DNA of 64,000 nucleotides from Rummeliibacillus stabekisii (GCF_007988965.1 NZ_BJVD01000004.1:62001-126000), one strand, 5' to 3'. Positions 1 to 8,616 are shown, counted from the first letter of the stretch. The notes: a model not told the origin generated them from the sequence alone. Program-made: numbers and translations.

Positions 1-12
1 AATTATAAATAG

Positions 13-40
13 ACAGGGCTAATTTTTTAGCCCTTTCAGT
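13..40 (+). terminator. Terminator-like hairpin of an upstream gene
   Basis: GGGCTAA at 16-22 pairs with TTAGCCC at 27-33 around a TTTT loop, followed by a short, interrupted T run. It probably ends a gene lying left of the window. The T tract is weak, so function is moderately likely only. Confidence 0.5.
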
Positions 41-72
41 CTTGATTAGACAAGAAAAAGGAGTAAGATTTC

Positions 73-477
73 ATGCTTAAACGTTATATACACCATTTGT
101 GTATACAAACTAATACATATAAAGAAAGCTTAGAATTTTATACAAAGGCATTAGGGTTTGAAGTGGTTGAGGAAACACCAAAATTTCATGGACGAGCATT
201 TAATACTTGGTTGAAGTTAGGTGACTTTTATATCGAATTACAAACAGGCAAGTTTGGTGAAAAGCTAGTCGAGGCAAATTCAAATAGTGAAGGACTAGTT
301 CATTTCTGTTTATGGGTGGAAAACCTTCCACTAGAAGTCGAACGATTAAAAGAATTGAAATCCCATTTTATTTTGAAGGATGGAAAAATTATCTATCATG
401 TCGAAAATGGATCCTTATGTAAGGTGAAAGCACCTGAAGGAACGATTGTGGAATTACGTACTAACAAAGGAATTTAA
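73..477 (+). CDS. VOC-superfamily protein (glyoxalase/bleomycin-resistance fold)
   Basis: 134 aa, the usual size of a single vicinal-oxygen-chelate domain with two beta-alpha-beta-beta-beta modules. The N-terminus (HHLCIQTNTYKESLEFYTKALGFEVVEE) has the typical 'interaction term, sequential helix, F-Y-x-x-x-L-G-F' pattern; the second module ends with KAPEGTIVELRTN, matching the family's 'DPDGN.iEl' closing strand. The metal-site residues (His near the start, Glu near the end) seem present, but the substrate cannot be inferred. The ATG is preceded by AAAAAGGAG at 55-63. A NUDIX gene follows 43 nt later in the same direction, so they may be cotranscribed. Lactoylglutathione lyase itself is not supported. 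Confidence 0.8.
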   Translation: MLKRYIHHLCIQTNTYKESLEFYTKALGFEVVEETPKFHGRAFNTWLKLGDFYIELQTGKFGEKLVEANSNSEGLVHFCLWVENLPLEVERLKELKSHFILKDGKIIYHVENGSLCKVKAPEGTIVELRTNKGI

Positions 478-520
478 AGGTGAAGTGTTAAAACTAAAAT
501 ATAAATGAGATGAGAAATAT

Positions 521-970
521 ATGATTTTAGTTGTTAGTGTATCGATTACAAAAGATAAGGAATTATTAATGATTGAAGAAAAAAGAGATTCTGGAATCGT
601 TAAATGGAATTTTCCATCGGGGAGAATAGAAAAAAATGAAGATATTATGGCCGCTGCCATTAGAGAAGTCAAAGAAGAAACGGGATTAGATGTAGAATTA
701 CTTCTTACAACTGGCGTTTATAACTTTACAAGTGATTCAAGTGATCAGGTTATTTTATTCCACTTTATAGGAGGAATTGTTAGCGGAGAAGTGAGCTTAC
801 GTGAAGAAGCGATTACTAATTATAAATGGGTCCATTCAAGGGACATTTTAGCTATGACTGATGGTTCATTAAGGAATGCGAAAGTGATCAGACAAATAAC
901 GAAGAATGTCATCAATCGAAATTTTTATTCAACTGCTTTATTTAATAGAGACTTATTGACACAGTCATAG
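521..970 (+). CDS. NUDIX hydrolase
   Basis: 149 aa. It carries a complete Nudix box beginning GRIEKNEDIMAAAIREVKEE (about residues 34-53), satisfying GX5EX7REUXEEXGU with the Mg-binding glutamates in place. The family hydrolyses nucleoside diphosphates linked to another moiety; the specific substrate is unknown. The N-terminus (ILVVSVSITKDKELLMIEE) is the usual first strand preceding the box. Shine-Dalgarno support is weak (GAGATGAG about 8 nt before the ATG). It sits between a VOC gene and a GNAT gene, a small-enzyme cluster typical of accessory chromosome regions. Confidence 0.85.
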   Translation: MILVVSVSITKDKELLMIEEKRDSGIVKWNFPSGRIEKNEDIMAAAIREVKEETGLDVELLLTTGVYNFTSDSSDQVILFHFIGGIVSGEVSLREEAITNYKWVHSRDILAMTDGSLRNAKVIRQITKNVINRNFYSTALFNRDLLTQS

Positions 971-1007
971 TGAATGAAAGTTAATAAATTGATAAGTGGG
1001 TGATAGG

Positions 1008-1487
1008 ATGGAGATCAGCCTAGTAAAGGCAAAAGATAATGATGCCCAAGCTATTTTAGATATGCAAGTAGCAGCATTTAAACCATTGCTAGAGAAATAC
1101 AAAGACGATGAAATCAATCCAGCGAATGAAAGCATTGAAAAAGTATTAAAAAGAATTAATAGAAAGGATGGTAGCTTTTTTAAAATCTTAGCTGGCAATA
1201 AGCTGGTAGGGGCTATATGTATTTCGTGGAAAGAAAAAACACAATTTTGGCTTAGCCCTATGTTCATCTTACCTACATATCATGGAAAAGGAATTGCTCA
1301 GAAGGTTATTCATTTAGTTGAAGAAATGTACCCTCAGGCTGTTAGTTGGGAGTTAGCAACGATAGTAGAGGAGAAGAGGAACTGTTACTTATACGAAAAG
1401 ATGGGCTATAAGCAAACGGGGTTCAGCAAAAAAATAAATAATCGTACAACTCTTATCTATTATAAGAAAGTTTGTCAAACGAGCTAA
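1008..1487 (+). CDS. GNAT-family N-acetyltransferase
   Basis: 159 aa from the ATG at 1008; an in-frame GTG at 996 would add four residues. The acetyl-CoA pyrophosphate-binding loop is visible as YHGKGIAQKVIH (about residues 88-99), preceded by the LSPMFILP beta strand, and the C-terminal NCYLYEKMGYKQTG segment is the characteristic 'A..lYek.GF' motif. The acceptor substrate cannot be predicted. The start of the gene is 37 nt after the NUDIX stop, in the same orientation, consistent with one transcription unit. Cytoplasmic, no signal peptide. Confidence 0.82.
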   Translation: MEISLVKAKDNDAQAILDMQVAAFKPLLEKYKDDEINPANESIEKVLKRINRKDGSFFKILAGNKLVGAICISWKEKTQFWLSPMFILPTYHGKGIAQKVIHLVEEMYPQAVSWELATIVEEKRNCYLYEKMGYKQTGFSKKINNRTTLIYYKKVCQTS

Positions 1488-1639
1488 CCTCTAGGGGTAA
1501 GTAGAAATGTGGGATTTAGATGAAAAAAGAATAATACGTCCATTGATAATTTGCATTTTTAGAAATGAAGATTCTATTCTTACCGCTGAATGTAATGAAA
1601 AGCTAGTTTCTCATTAAATGAAAATAAGGAGAATTTTTC

Positions 1640-2158
1640 ATGGATGAACAAGTAGTAATCGAAGAATATAATGCCGATTGGCCAAGAATGTATGAACAGG
1701 AAAAGATAGATTTAATAAAAGTATTCAACGATAAAAACGTTGTAATCGAACATTTCGGCAGTACTTCTATCAAAGGATTAAAAGCAAAACCAATATTGGA
1801 TATAATGGTTGCCGTAAGAGACTTGGAAGAGGTAGATAAGTATATACGGCCGTTAGAGAAATTAGGCTATGAATATGTTGAACATAAGGAATTTCCGAAT
1901 CGTAGGTTTTTTAGAAAAGGGGCACGGAGAGCGGGGACACATCATCTACATGTCTATAAGTACAATAGCGGTGAGTGGAATAACAAAATTCTCTTTCGGG
2001 ATTATTTAAGAACCCATCCGGCAGAACTTTCACAATACGCTCGATTGAAGAAAGTGCTAGCGGAAAAATATAAGTATGATAGACCTGCCTATACGAAAGC
2101 AAAAGAGCCATTTATTCAAGAAGTTATAAAGAAAGCAAATGGGGTTAGCCAAAAGTGA
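1640..2158 (+). CDS. GrpB/UPF0157 family protein (nucleotidyltransferase fold)
   Basis: 172 aa, the normal length for GrpB-type proteins. The family signature HFGSTSIKGLKAKPILDI is present at about residues 38-55, corresponding to the GS..D-like active site of minimal nucleotidyltransferases, and the later THHLHVY and LRTHPAELSQYARLK segments are also typical. Members occur alone or fused to dephospho-CoA kinase; the substrate of the stand-alone form is not established. A Shine-Dalgarno AAGGAGAA lies before the ATG. The next gene starts 36 nt downstream. Confidence 0.85.
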   Translation: MDEQVVIEEYNADWPRMYEQEKIDLIKVFNDKNVVIEHFGSTSIKGLKAKPILDIMVAVRDLEEVDKYIRPLEKLGYEYVEHKEFPNRRFFRKGARRAGTHHLHVYKYNSGEWNNKILFRDYLRTHPAELSQYARLKKVLAEKYKYDRPAYTKAKEPFIQEVIKKANGVSQK

Positions 2159-2194
2159 TTGCAAAATAATAGTTTTATTAAAGGGGAATTATTT

Positions 2195-3256
2195 ATGCAA
2201 AATAACGATATGTTAAAAAGATTATCTCAAAACTTTATCACTTTTGCAGAAACAGAATGTAAGGACTCCAGTGAATTATATGAAACACTTTCATTGGCCA
2301 TTGCAAATGATGATGAACTCCTAGAATTGTGTACAGTTGCGCGTAGTGGACAGCCTGTTCCTAATTTATTATTTGGAGCTGTCCATTATCTTTTATTAAA
2401 AGGGACCGAACATAAACTAAAAGAGTTTTATCCTAGCATTGTGGTTGAAGCGAAATTACCTAATGAAGCATTCGATTACTTTAAAGAGTTTTGTGTGCAA
2501 CATAAAAATGACATTATTCATCTACTGCAAACGAAACTGGTACAAACGAATGAAGTGCGAAGATGCGCTTATCTTTATCCTGTGTTTAGCTTTATTTATG
2601 CAAAGTCACAAAAACCCTTAGCGCTTATTGAAATCGGTACAAGTGCCGGTTTGCAACTTCTCTGGGATCAGTACGCCTATTCCTATAAAGAAGATGAAGT
2701 TTTTGGAAATACAGAGTCAAGGTTACATATCACCTCCACCTTAAAAGGAGAGATGGCTCCTCATGTCTCCTCAACACCTCCCCCTGTGTCATCAAGAGTA
2801 GGAATTGATTTAAATACAGTCGATTTAATGGATGAGGAAGAATATATATGGCTGAAATCGCTCATATGGCCAGAGCACAAAGATAGACTTGCGATGTTTG
2901 TGAGCGCTGCCAGTTATATTGAAGAATGTCCTGTGCAATTGGTGGAAGGGGATGGCGTTTCGCTATTGAGAGATCTTGTGAGCCAACTTCCAACAAATAG
3001 TACGGTCTGTTTATTTCATACACATGTAGCTAACCAAATGCCACAGGAGATAAAAGAACAACTATTAAGTATTGTAAAATCCATTGGTCAAGAACGGGAT
3101 GTTTTTCATATCTACAACAATATTCAAGACCGCAATTTACACCTCGATTACTACTTGAACGGAGTAGAACACCAAGAGACAATTGCTGAAACAGAAGGAC
3201 ATGGCAAGTGGTTTAAATGGTTGCTGCAGGAAACTGAGACGACATCAAAACTATAA
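2195..3256 (+). CDS. DUF2332 family protein
   Basis: 353 aa from the ATG at 2195, chosen because AAAGGGGAA stands just upstream (2180-2188); an in-frame TTG at 2159 has no ribosome site. The sequence has the DUF2332 hallmarks: an N-terminal helical part (SQNFITFAETECKDSSELYE), then LIEIGTSAGLQLLWDQYAY, which resembles a Rossmann methyltransferase glycine loop, and a C-terminal VEGDGVSLLRDL/VCLFHTHVANQM segment. No member has a firmly established activity. The gene ends at a strong hairpin shared with the convergent trpP gene. Confidence 0.75.
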   Translation: MQNNDMLKRLSQNFITFAETECKDSSELYETLSLAIANDDELLELCTVARSGQPVPNLLFGAVHYLLLKGTEHKLKEFYPSIVVEAKLPNEAFDYFKEFCVQHKNDIIHLLQTKLVQTNEVRRCAYLYPVFSFIYAKSQKPLALIEIGTSAGLQLLWDQYAYSYKEDEVFGNTESRLHITSTLKGEMAPHVSSTPPPVSSRVGIDLNTVDLMDEEEYIWLKSLIWPEHKDRLAMFVSAASYIEECPVQLVEGDGVSLLRDLVSQLPTNSTVCLFHTHVANQMPQEIKEQLLSIVKSIGQERDVFHIYNNIQDRNLHLDYYLNGVEHQETIAETEGHGKWFKWLLQETETTSKL

Positions 3257-3263
3257 TTCTTAT

Positions 3264-3300
3264 AAAAAAGAGCTAACCCATTTGGGTTAGCTCTTTTTTA
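3264..3300. terminator. Bidirectional intrinsic terminator
   Basis: AAAAAAGAGCTAACCC pairs with GGGTTAGCTCTTTTTT around a 4-nt loop. A tracts on one side and T tracts on the other make it work for both the DUF2332 gene (+) and trpP (-), whose stop codon lies at its right edge. Confidence 0.92.
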
Positions 3301-3825
3301 TGCTTTCGTTATAGCTGTTATAAAATTAGATCGCTTCACTAAGTTCACGATAATTGGATAGATGATGATAAAAGCGATTATATTCATCGCTGTAGCCGGC
3401 AATACAACTGTTAGGAAAAGCAGTGTAAATGGAACCTTTGCACCTATAAGGAAAATAGCAGTGCTAAGGAACACGCTACCAGATACAATTGTGCCAACTC
3501 CCACTAGAATCGTTGATACAGGGAGCTTATGGGCTGCCTTTTTCAGTAAAGCCACTGCCGCATAAATAATAAAGGCTGTGACAATTTTATCGATAATATT
3601 CGGTACAAAACCTCCAGGGAAAGTAGAAAATAACCCCGAAATGACACCTGTTGCAATGGCAAGCAGAAATACTTCTTTTGGACGGGGGAACAATAATATT
3701 CCGATTAACATCATTGTCAGCATGAAATCTGGCTTCATGCCTCCATTAAAGCCTGGAATCACCACATACAATGCGGCACCGATCCCTACAAGCAATGCCA
3801 TTAACACAAGATTTTTTGTCTTCAA
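3298..3825 (-). CDS. trpP: Tryptophan transporter TrpP
   Basis: 175 aa, all membrane: five to six hydrophobic segments, with the TrpP-type motif GGMKPDFMLTMMLIGILLFP and FPGGFVPNIIDKIVTAFIIY. Length and sequence fit B. subtilis TrpP (YhaG), an S-component-like membrane protein for tryptophan uptake. The start is a TTG; AGGAG lies 9 nt upstream and an overlapping ATG is out of frame. The leader contains about eight GAG/TAG triplets that overlap the ribosome site, as expected for translational repression by TRAP (separate entry). A -35/-10 pair lies at 3938-3910. The neighbour hit is also next to this locus region in B. subtilis. Confidence 0.88.
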   Translation of the reverse strand: MKTKNLVLMALLVGIGAALYVVIPGFNGGMKPDFMLTMMLIGILLFPRPKEVFLLAIATGVISGLFSTFPGGFVPNIIDKIVTAFIIYAAVALLKKAAHKLPVSTILVGVGTIVSGSVFLSTAIFLIGAKVPFTLLFLTVVLPATAMNIIAFIIIYPIIVNLVKRSNFITAITKA

Positions 3826-3827
3826 CT

Positions 3828-3870
3828 CTCATCTCTCCTATTCTATTGACTAAACTCAACTCTCGTTCTC
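3828..3870 (-). promoter_or_regulatory. Candidate TRAP-binding site in the trpP leader
   Basis: In the trpP mRNA, (G/U)AG triplets occur at 3870-3868, 3864-3862 (or 3862-3860), 3857-3855, 3852-3850, 3845-3843, 3840-3838, 3835-3833 and 3830-3828. Most spacers are 2-3 nt (two are 4). The array covers the Shine-Dalgarno and ends 2 nt before the TTG start. In B. subtilis, tryptophan-activated TRAP blocks trpP translation by binding nine such triplets over the same region. The mtrB gene is not in this window. Confidence 0.75.
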
Positions 3871-3909
3871 CTTTCGTATCCTCCTGATCGAAAGCGAAAA
3901 CTTATATTG

Positions 3910-3938
3910 ATTTTACAATTGCCATCGTTAAAAGGCAA
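3910..3938 (-). promoter_or_regulatory. Sigma-A-type promoter of trpP
   Basis: On the minus strand TTGCCT (3938-3933) and TAAAAT (3915-3910) are separated by exactly 17 nt. Transcription would start near 3903 and give a leader of about 80 nt that contains the TRAP-type triplet array. Confidence 0.6.
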
Positions 3939-3957
3939 GGGGGTATCCTTGAAAGAT

Positions 3958-4383
3958 TTATTTATTCAAGTTCGCGATTACTTCGTCTGCTAATGTTTTT
4001 AACATTTCTGGAGCAAACTCATCTTCTTTTGTAATCCAAGTTGTTTTAAATCCATCCGTTTCATCATATCTTGGTATAAAGTGCAGATGGAAATGGAAGA
4101 CGCTTTGACCGGCCGCTTCTTCGCAGTTGTTCAATAAATTCATCCCTGCAGGCTGGAAACTATCTTTGATAGCATTTGCTATACGCGGTGCTACTTTAAA
4201 AAGATTGGCTGCAGTTTCTGCAGACATTTCATACACATTTTTCACATGTTCTTTTGGGATAAGCAATGTATGGCCTTTTGTTAATGGCATGATATCCATA
4301 AAGGCATAGACATATTCGTCCTCATAAATCTTTGTACTTGGAATAGAGCCGTCAATGATTTTGCAAAATAAACAATCGCTCAT
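3958..4383 (-). CDS. hit: HIT-family nucleotide hydrolase (HinT-like)
   Basis: 141 aa. The histidine triad HFHLHFIP is at about residues 98-105, and the N-terminal CLFCKIIDGSIPSTKIYEDE and LLIPKEHVKN segments are those of Hit/HinT proteins, which hydrolyse AMP-lysine-type phosphoramidates and are homodimeric. CxxC at residues 4-7 suggests the zinc-binding form of the N-terminus, though the full zinc set is not checked. Divergent from ecsA 246 nt away, the same arrangement as in B. subtilis (hit/yhaE next to ecsABC). Ribosome site AAAGGTGTG precedes the ATG. Confidence 0.92.
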   Translation of the reverse strand: MSDCLFCKIIDGSIPSTKIYEDEYVYAFMDIMPLTKGHTLLIPKEHVKNVYEMSAETAANLFKVAPRIANAIKDSFQPAGMNLLNNCEEAAGQSVFHFHLHFIPRYDETDGFKTTWITKEDEFAPEMLKTLADEVIANLNK

Positions 4384-4629
4384 AATAACACACCTTTCAC
4401 TAATTTGCTTTTCATTTTACCATATTTGGAACTCTTATATAGAATGAAGTAAAATTGGGTTAGAGATCTTCCAGTGGGAAGAGAAGCGGCCTATAATTAG
4501 ATTTGTCGCTCCGTAGAATGCGTTATTTAGATTGAAAATAGCAGCGTATTCGTTGAAAAGCCCTTAGTTTGTTCTATATAGATAGAAGAATTTTTGCTAA
4601 ACTAGAAGAAGAATAGGAGTGACGTAGAA

Positions 4630-5370
4630 ATGACGGTATTACAATTACAGTCAGTAACGGGCGGCTATACAAGAAAGCCTGTAATTCATGATTTATCTTT
4701 TGCAATTGAACCAGGAGAGTTAGTTGGATTGATCGGTCTTAATGGTGCGGGTAAAAGTACAACAATTAAGCATATTATTGGCTTGATGACGCCGCAAAAG
4801 GGTGAAATATTGCTTAATGGCGTTTCCATTAAGGATGATATAGAAACCTATCGTTCATCATTCTCCTATATTCCAGAAACCCCCGTTCTTTATGATGAGC
4901 TAACATTGAAAGAGCATCTTGAATTAACGGCAATGGCATACGGAATTGACGCTGAAACAAGGGACAAGCGTGTAGAACCGCTATTAAAAGAATTTAGAAT
5001 GGAAAAAAGACTGAACTGGTTCCCATCTCATTTTTCAAAAGGGATGCGGCAAAAGGTGATGATAATGTGCGCCTTTTTAGTAGATCCATCACTATATATT
5101 ATCGATGAGCCGTTTGTTGGCTTGGATCCATTAGCAATCCAATCATTGCTTGACCAAATGGACGAAAAGAAAAAAGAGGGAGCTTCTATTTTAATGTCTA
5201 CGCATGTACTGGCGACTGCTGAGAAATATTGCGATAAGATTTTGTTGTTGCATAACGGCAATCTGCGGGCTCATGGCACAATGGATGATTTGCGCCAAGC
5301 ATTCAATATGCCTCATGCTACGCTCGATGATTTATACATCGCGATGACAAAGGAGCAGCATTATGAATAA
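4630..5370 (+). CDS. ecsA: ABC transporter ATP-binding protein EcsA
   Basis: 246 aa. Walker A GLNGAGKST (about residues 36-44), the atypical signature FSKGMRQKV in place of LSGGQ, and Walker B LYIIDEPFVGLD (about 157-168), followed by the H-loop STHVL. EcsA is the ATPase of the Ecs transporter, which in B. subtilis affects secretion, sporulation, competence and regulated intramembrane proteolysis; its substrate is not settled. Overlaps ecsB by 8 nt, so translation is coupled. AATAGGAGTGA precedes the ATG. The ecsC gene found in B. subtilis is absent here. Confidence 0.92.
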   Translation: MTVLQLQSVTGGYTRKPVIHDLSFAIEPGELVGLIGLNGAGKSTTIKHIIGLMTPQKGEILLNGVSIKDDIETYRSSFSYIPETPVLYDELTLKEHLELTAMAYGIDAETRDKRVEPLLKEFRMEKRLNWFPSHFSKGMRQKVMIMCAFLVDPSLYIIDEPFVGLDPLAIQSLLDQMDEKKKEGASILMSTHVLATAEKYCDKILLLHNGNLRAHGTMDDLRQAFNMPHATLDDLYIAMTKEQHYE

Positions 5371-6544
5371 TTTGCTTGATGTGTGGCGCGTGCGATTTGG
5401 CCATTATATGGGCGAAATCCAAAAATACATGCGATACGTTTTCACCGGACATTTGGCGATTGTCATAATGTTCGTTCTTGGAGCGGGTGGCTACAAATAC
5501 AGTGAATGGCTTAAAACAGCTTCTAGCGATTTTCCTGCCATTTGGCTGACAGGTGCTATTATTGGTCTAGTGGTCGGTTTAAGCCGTCCAGTTACCTTAA
5601 TACGAAAGCCTGATGAAGTCTATTTATTGCCACTTGAAACAAAGTTGCCTTTGTATTTTAAAAAGGCGCTCAAATATACGTTCAGTTCCCAAATAATCTT
5701 GGTGCTGGCTCTTTATCTAGTAACTTGGCCGATGCTGCGACAAGTGGCAGGATTAAAGCCATCTCTCATATTTGTTGGATTAGTAGTAGCACTCTTAATA
5801 AAATACTGGAATGTACACAGCGAGTTTATGTATAGATGGGCATACAAAGGCCATTATGCCTGGGTAGACCGTCTTGTACGCATGATTATTTCTGGTGTCC
5901 TCATCAGTTCGATTCTATCAGTGCAAATCATACCGATTGTTGTGCTGGTAGTGATTCTAGTAGTGTATCCAATTAACTGGCGTAACAAAATGAAAGAATT
6001 GCCATTCCCATATGAGCATTTTGTTAAATTGGAAGAAAATCGCATGATGGGTATCTATCGATTTGCCAATTATTTCACGGATGTACCACATATTCATGGC
6101 AGTATTAAACGTAGAGCATGGTTGGATTTCCTTTACGGGGTTATTCCTTATGCTAAAAAGAATACGCAGGAATATTTAGTTTTCCGTACATTTATTCGAA
6201 CAGATGACCACTTTTATCTATGGGTAAGATTAACTGCGATAGCCGCTTTAGTAGCCGCATTTGTTCATATGCCGATTGTGATTGGCGTAATTGTTGGTGC
6301 AATGGCCTTCGCTACAGCTATTCAGCTGAAACAAGCGCTCACATCGTCTAACGATTTTCGAATGGACATGCTGTTTCCTTTACCAGACAATTCACGTCAA
6401 TTAGCAAGCGTAAAAATTGTCCGTTATACCATCATTGTCCAAGGTCTCATTGTTGGGCTTGCGGGAATCATGACACCTTACTTCTATATTCAAGCATTGA
6501 TTGTATGGGTTGTAGGGGAGATGACCCTTCGTTTGAGCAAGTAA
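5363..6544 (+). CDS. ecsB: ABC transporter permease EcsB
   Basis: 393 aa. Several long hydrophobic segments (for example FTGHLAIVIMFVLGAGGY, AIWLTGAIIGLVVGL, SSILSVQIIPIVVLVVILVV, LTAIAALVAAFVHMPIVIGV) indicate an integral membrane protein with cytoplasmic loops, matching the EcsB family in size (B. subtilis about 408 aa). It forms the membrane half of the Ecs ABC transporter with EcsA, whose gene overlaps it by 8 nt. A hairpin terminator follows the stop, so the operon is only ecsAB in this genome. Confidence 0.9.
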   Translation: MNNLLDVWRVRFGHYMGEIQKYMRYVFTGHLAIVIMFVLGAGGYKYSEWLKTASSDFPAIWLTGAIIGLVVGLSRPVTLIRKPDEVYLLPLETKLPLYFKKALKYTFSSQIILVLALYLVTWPMLRQVAGLKPSLIFVGLVVALLIKYWNVHSEFMYRWAYKGHYAWVDRLVRMIISGVLISSILSVQIIPIVVLVVILVVYPINWRNKMKELPFPYEHFVKLEENRMMGIYRFANYFTDVPHIHGSIKRRAWLDFLYGVIPYAKKNTQEYLVFRTFIRTDDHFYLWVRLTAIAALVAAFVHMPIVIGVIVGAMAFATAIQLKQALTSSNDFRMDMLFPLPDNSRQLASVKIVRYTIIVQGLIVGLAGIMTPYFYIQALIVWVVGEMTLRLSK

Positions 6545-6551
6545 ATAGAAT

Positions 6552-6597
6552 AAAAGAAGATGGAATGCGTAATAGCACCTTCCATCTTCTTTTTTTA
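6552..6597. terminator. Bidirectional terminator between ecsB and the HmoB-like gene
   Basis: AAGAAGATGGAA (6554-6565) pairs perfectly with TTCCATCTTCTT (6580-6591), followed by a T tract; the left side is A-rich, so it can also serve the convergent gene on the minus strand. Confidence 0.88.
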
Positions 6598-7131
6598 TTC
6601 TTGTTCCTCTTCTTCTTCTTCTAGTTTGGTTGTGGTGTATGTTTTTACGTATGGATGGCTGACAAAGATGTTACCTGTATCCACTCCATTGATATTCTTT
6701 TTGGGATGTTCGAAGGTTTCTTTGTAGGTTTGGCTTGCTTTCCACGCTTCAAATGAATGTGGACCATTCCAGACAGTCAATGAGATATAAGCTTCATCTT
6801 GGAAAGGACGTGGTCGTAATAGTCGATATGAAATAAAGCCTGGCTCCTGTTTCAGTTTTTCAATTACTTTTAAGAAGTTATCTTCAAATACAAGATGGCT
6901 TTCTTCTTTTACAGGAATATAGTTTAACGCGTAGAATCCATTTTGTTCGAGTTGACCTACTTGATGGACAATCTCGTAGCTTTTAGGCGTAGCGAAGACG
7001 CTTTTCTTCTCAGATTCATGAAGCAGGACAGTTTTGTCGGCCCCATAAAGTAAAATCATATTTTCATTGCTATGCTTTTGTTGAATGCTTTCCATAAATT
7101 CTGGTGTGCCTGATGTTAAATATACGTACAT
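6595..7131 (-). CDS. hmoB: HmoB-like heme-degrading monooxygenase (ABM domain)
   Basis: 178 aa, slightly longer than B. subtilis HmoB (YhgC). The first ~65 residues are a degenerate ferredoxin-like half; residues about 68-145 form the antibiotic-biosynthesis-monooxygenase (ABM) domain. The heme-ligating asparagine expected at the start of that domain is present (ALNYIPV, Asn70) and the conserved Trp is present (FEAW, Trp130). At the position of the catalytic histidine (ten residues after Trp in IsdG-type enzymes) there is Phe140; a histidine lies at 142. The C-terminus ends in an acidic run of glutamates. Located next to ecsAB and hemEH, as in B. subtilis. Heme degradation activity is therefore probable but not certain. 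Confidence 0.78.
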   Translation of the reverse strand: MYVYLTSGTPEFMESIQQKHSNENMILLYGADKTVLLHESEKKSVFATPKSYEIVHQVGQLEQNGFYALNYIPVKEESHLVFEDNFLKVIEKLKQEPGFISYRLLRPRPFQDEAYISLTVWNGPHSFEAWKASQTYKETFEHPKKNINGVDTGNIFVSHPYVKTYTTTKLEEEEEEQE

Positions 7132-7471
7132 AATTTATTCCTCCTAATGAAAGTAAAAAATAAGCGCTGGAGAAAACCTTTACTTTATTATATGTATTCC
7201 CTAATAGCTTTAAGTATAAACGTTTGCTAGGTGAGTTAATAATAGAAACAGTTACTAAAGGGTATAAGTGAGAAAGGACTGAAATGGAAGCCAAAGTTCA
7301 CTAGACTATTGCTGATTGCAAGGCATTGTCAAAATAATGTCGCAAATTCCTACGTTTTTTTGACAAATTGCACGTTGAACTATACAAGTCTGAAATAAAC
7401 GTCTATCATAAAATTGGATATGAATGTCGAGTCAAACTAATTTACTAATTATGAAAGGAAGATTACTTGCC
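7132..7471. other. Intergenic region between divergent hmoB and hemE
   Basis: This 340-nt spacer holds the hmoB ribosome site (TTAGGAGGA on the minus strand near 7142) and the hemE promoter. No Fur-type 19-bp palindrome and no open reading frame with a ribosome site was found in it by eye. A stretch of leader ORF in frame with hemE (ATG at 7424) lacks a Shine-Dalgarno and is not counted as coding. Confidence 0.5.
7360..7388 (+). promoter_or_regulatory. Candidate sigma-A promoter of hemEH
   Basis: A consensus TTGACA at 7360-7365 is followed by TATACAAG at 7381-7388; reading the -10 as TACAAG gives a 17-nt spacer, reading it as TATACA gives 15 nt. It lies 84 nt before the hemE start. Confidence 0.5.
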
Positions 7472-8533
7472 ATGGGAACATTTAATGATACGCTCCTGCG
7501 CGCGGCGAGAGGAGAAAGAACGGCGTACACGCCAGTTTGGTATATGAGGCAAGCGGGTCGTTCGCAGCCGGAATATCGCAAGATTAAAGAAAAGTATTCA
7601 CTAGAGGAGATTACTCACCAACCGGAGCTATGCGCTTATGTAACACGTTTGCCAGTGGAAAACTATAATGTAGACGCTGCCATTTTGTATAAAGATATTG
7701 TTACACCGCTTCCTGGAATGGGAATAGACGTGAAGATTAAAGAAGGAGTCGGACCGGTTATTACCAATCCAATCAGGACTGCAAACGATGTCAGCAAGCT
7801 ACAAGAGTTCCATCCTGAAGAACATGTACCATATGTGCTTGAAACGATTAAACTTTTAACAGAAGAACAGCTGGATGTTCCTTTAATTGGCTTTGCCGGT
7901 GCACCATTTACACTAGCAAGCTACATGATTGAAGGGGGCCCTTCTAAAAACTATGCGTTAACAAAGTCCTTTATGGTATCAGAACCAAAAGCGTGGTTTG
8001 TCTTGATGGATAAATTGGCTGATATGATTGTTACTTATCTAAAAGCTCAAATCAAAGCAGGCGCGAAAGCGTTCCAAATTTTCGACTCCTGGGTAGGCGC
8101 ATTAAGCCAACAAGATTATTCCATCTTCATCAAGCCTGTGATGGAAAAAATCTTTAACGAAATGAAAGACGAAGGTGTGCCAATGATTATGTTTGGTGTT
8201 GGTGCAAGCCACCTAGCTATGGAGTGGCATGACCTTCCAGTAGATGTAGTCGGTTTAGATTGGCGTTTGCCAATTAAAGAGGCACGCCAAATGGGCATTA
8301 CTAAACCGGTACAAGGTAATTTAGATCCTACATTGCTATTAGCTGACTGGTCAGTACTAGAAAATCGTACGAAGGAAATTATTGACCAAGGATTACAAGT
8401 ACCTGGGCATATCTTCAACTTAGGCCACGGTGTATTCCCATCTGTAAATCCGGACGTCTTAAAGCGTTTAACAGCGTTTATTCATGAATACAGCGCACAA
8501 ATAGTAAAAGCAAACGCAAGCACTGCAAAATAA
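7472..8533 (+). CDS. hemE: Uroporphyrinogen decarboxylase HemE
   Basis: 353 aa from the ATG at 7472, which has AAAGGAAG ten nt upstream; the in-frame ATG at 7424 adds 16 unlikely residues. The signature [16 protein letters not shown] (residues about 21-36) contains the substrate-binding arginines, and [16 protein letters not shown] and the [12 protein letters not shown]-terminus are conserved. It decarboxylates uroporphyrinogen III to coproporphyrinogen III in the cytoplasm. Followed 83 nt later by hemH with only a weak hairpin (AAAGGGA/TCCCTTT, about 8547-8577) between, so the two are likely one operon. Confidence 0.96.
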   Translation: MGTFNDTLLRAARGERTAYTPVWYMRQAGRSQPEYRKIKEKYSLEEITHQPELCAYVTRLPVENYNVDAAILYKDIVTPLPGMGIDVKIKEGVGPVITNPIRTANDVSKLQEFHPEEHVPYVLETIKLLTEEQLDVPLIGFAGAPFTLASYMIEGGPSKNYALTKSFMVSEPKAWFVLMDKLADMIVTYLKAQIKAGAKAFQIFDSWVGALSQQDYSIFIKPVMEKIFNEMKDEGVPMIMFGVGASHLAMEWHDLPVDVVGLDWRLPIKEARQMGITKPVQGNLDPTLLLADWSVLENRTKEIIDQGLQVPGHIFNLGHGVFPSVNPDVLKRLTAFIHEYSAQIVKANASTAK

Positions 8534-8616
8534 CGTCTAAGCATTTAAAGGGAAAGAAAACTGTTATATCCCTTTATATTTGAGCATAAGAAAAATATAA
8601 ATGAGGTGTCTTAACT

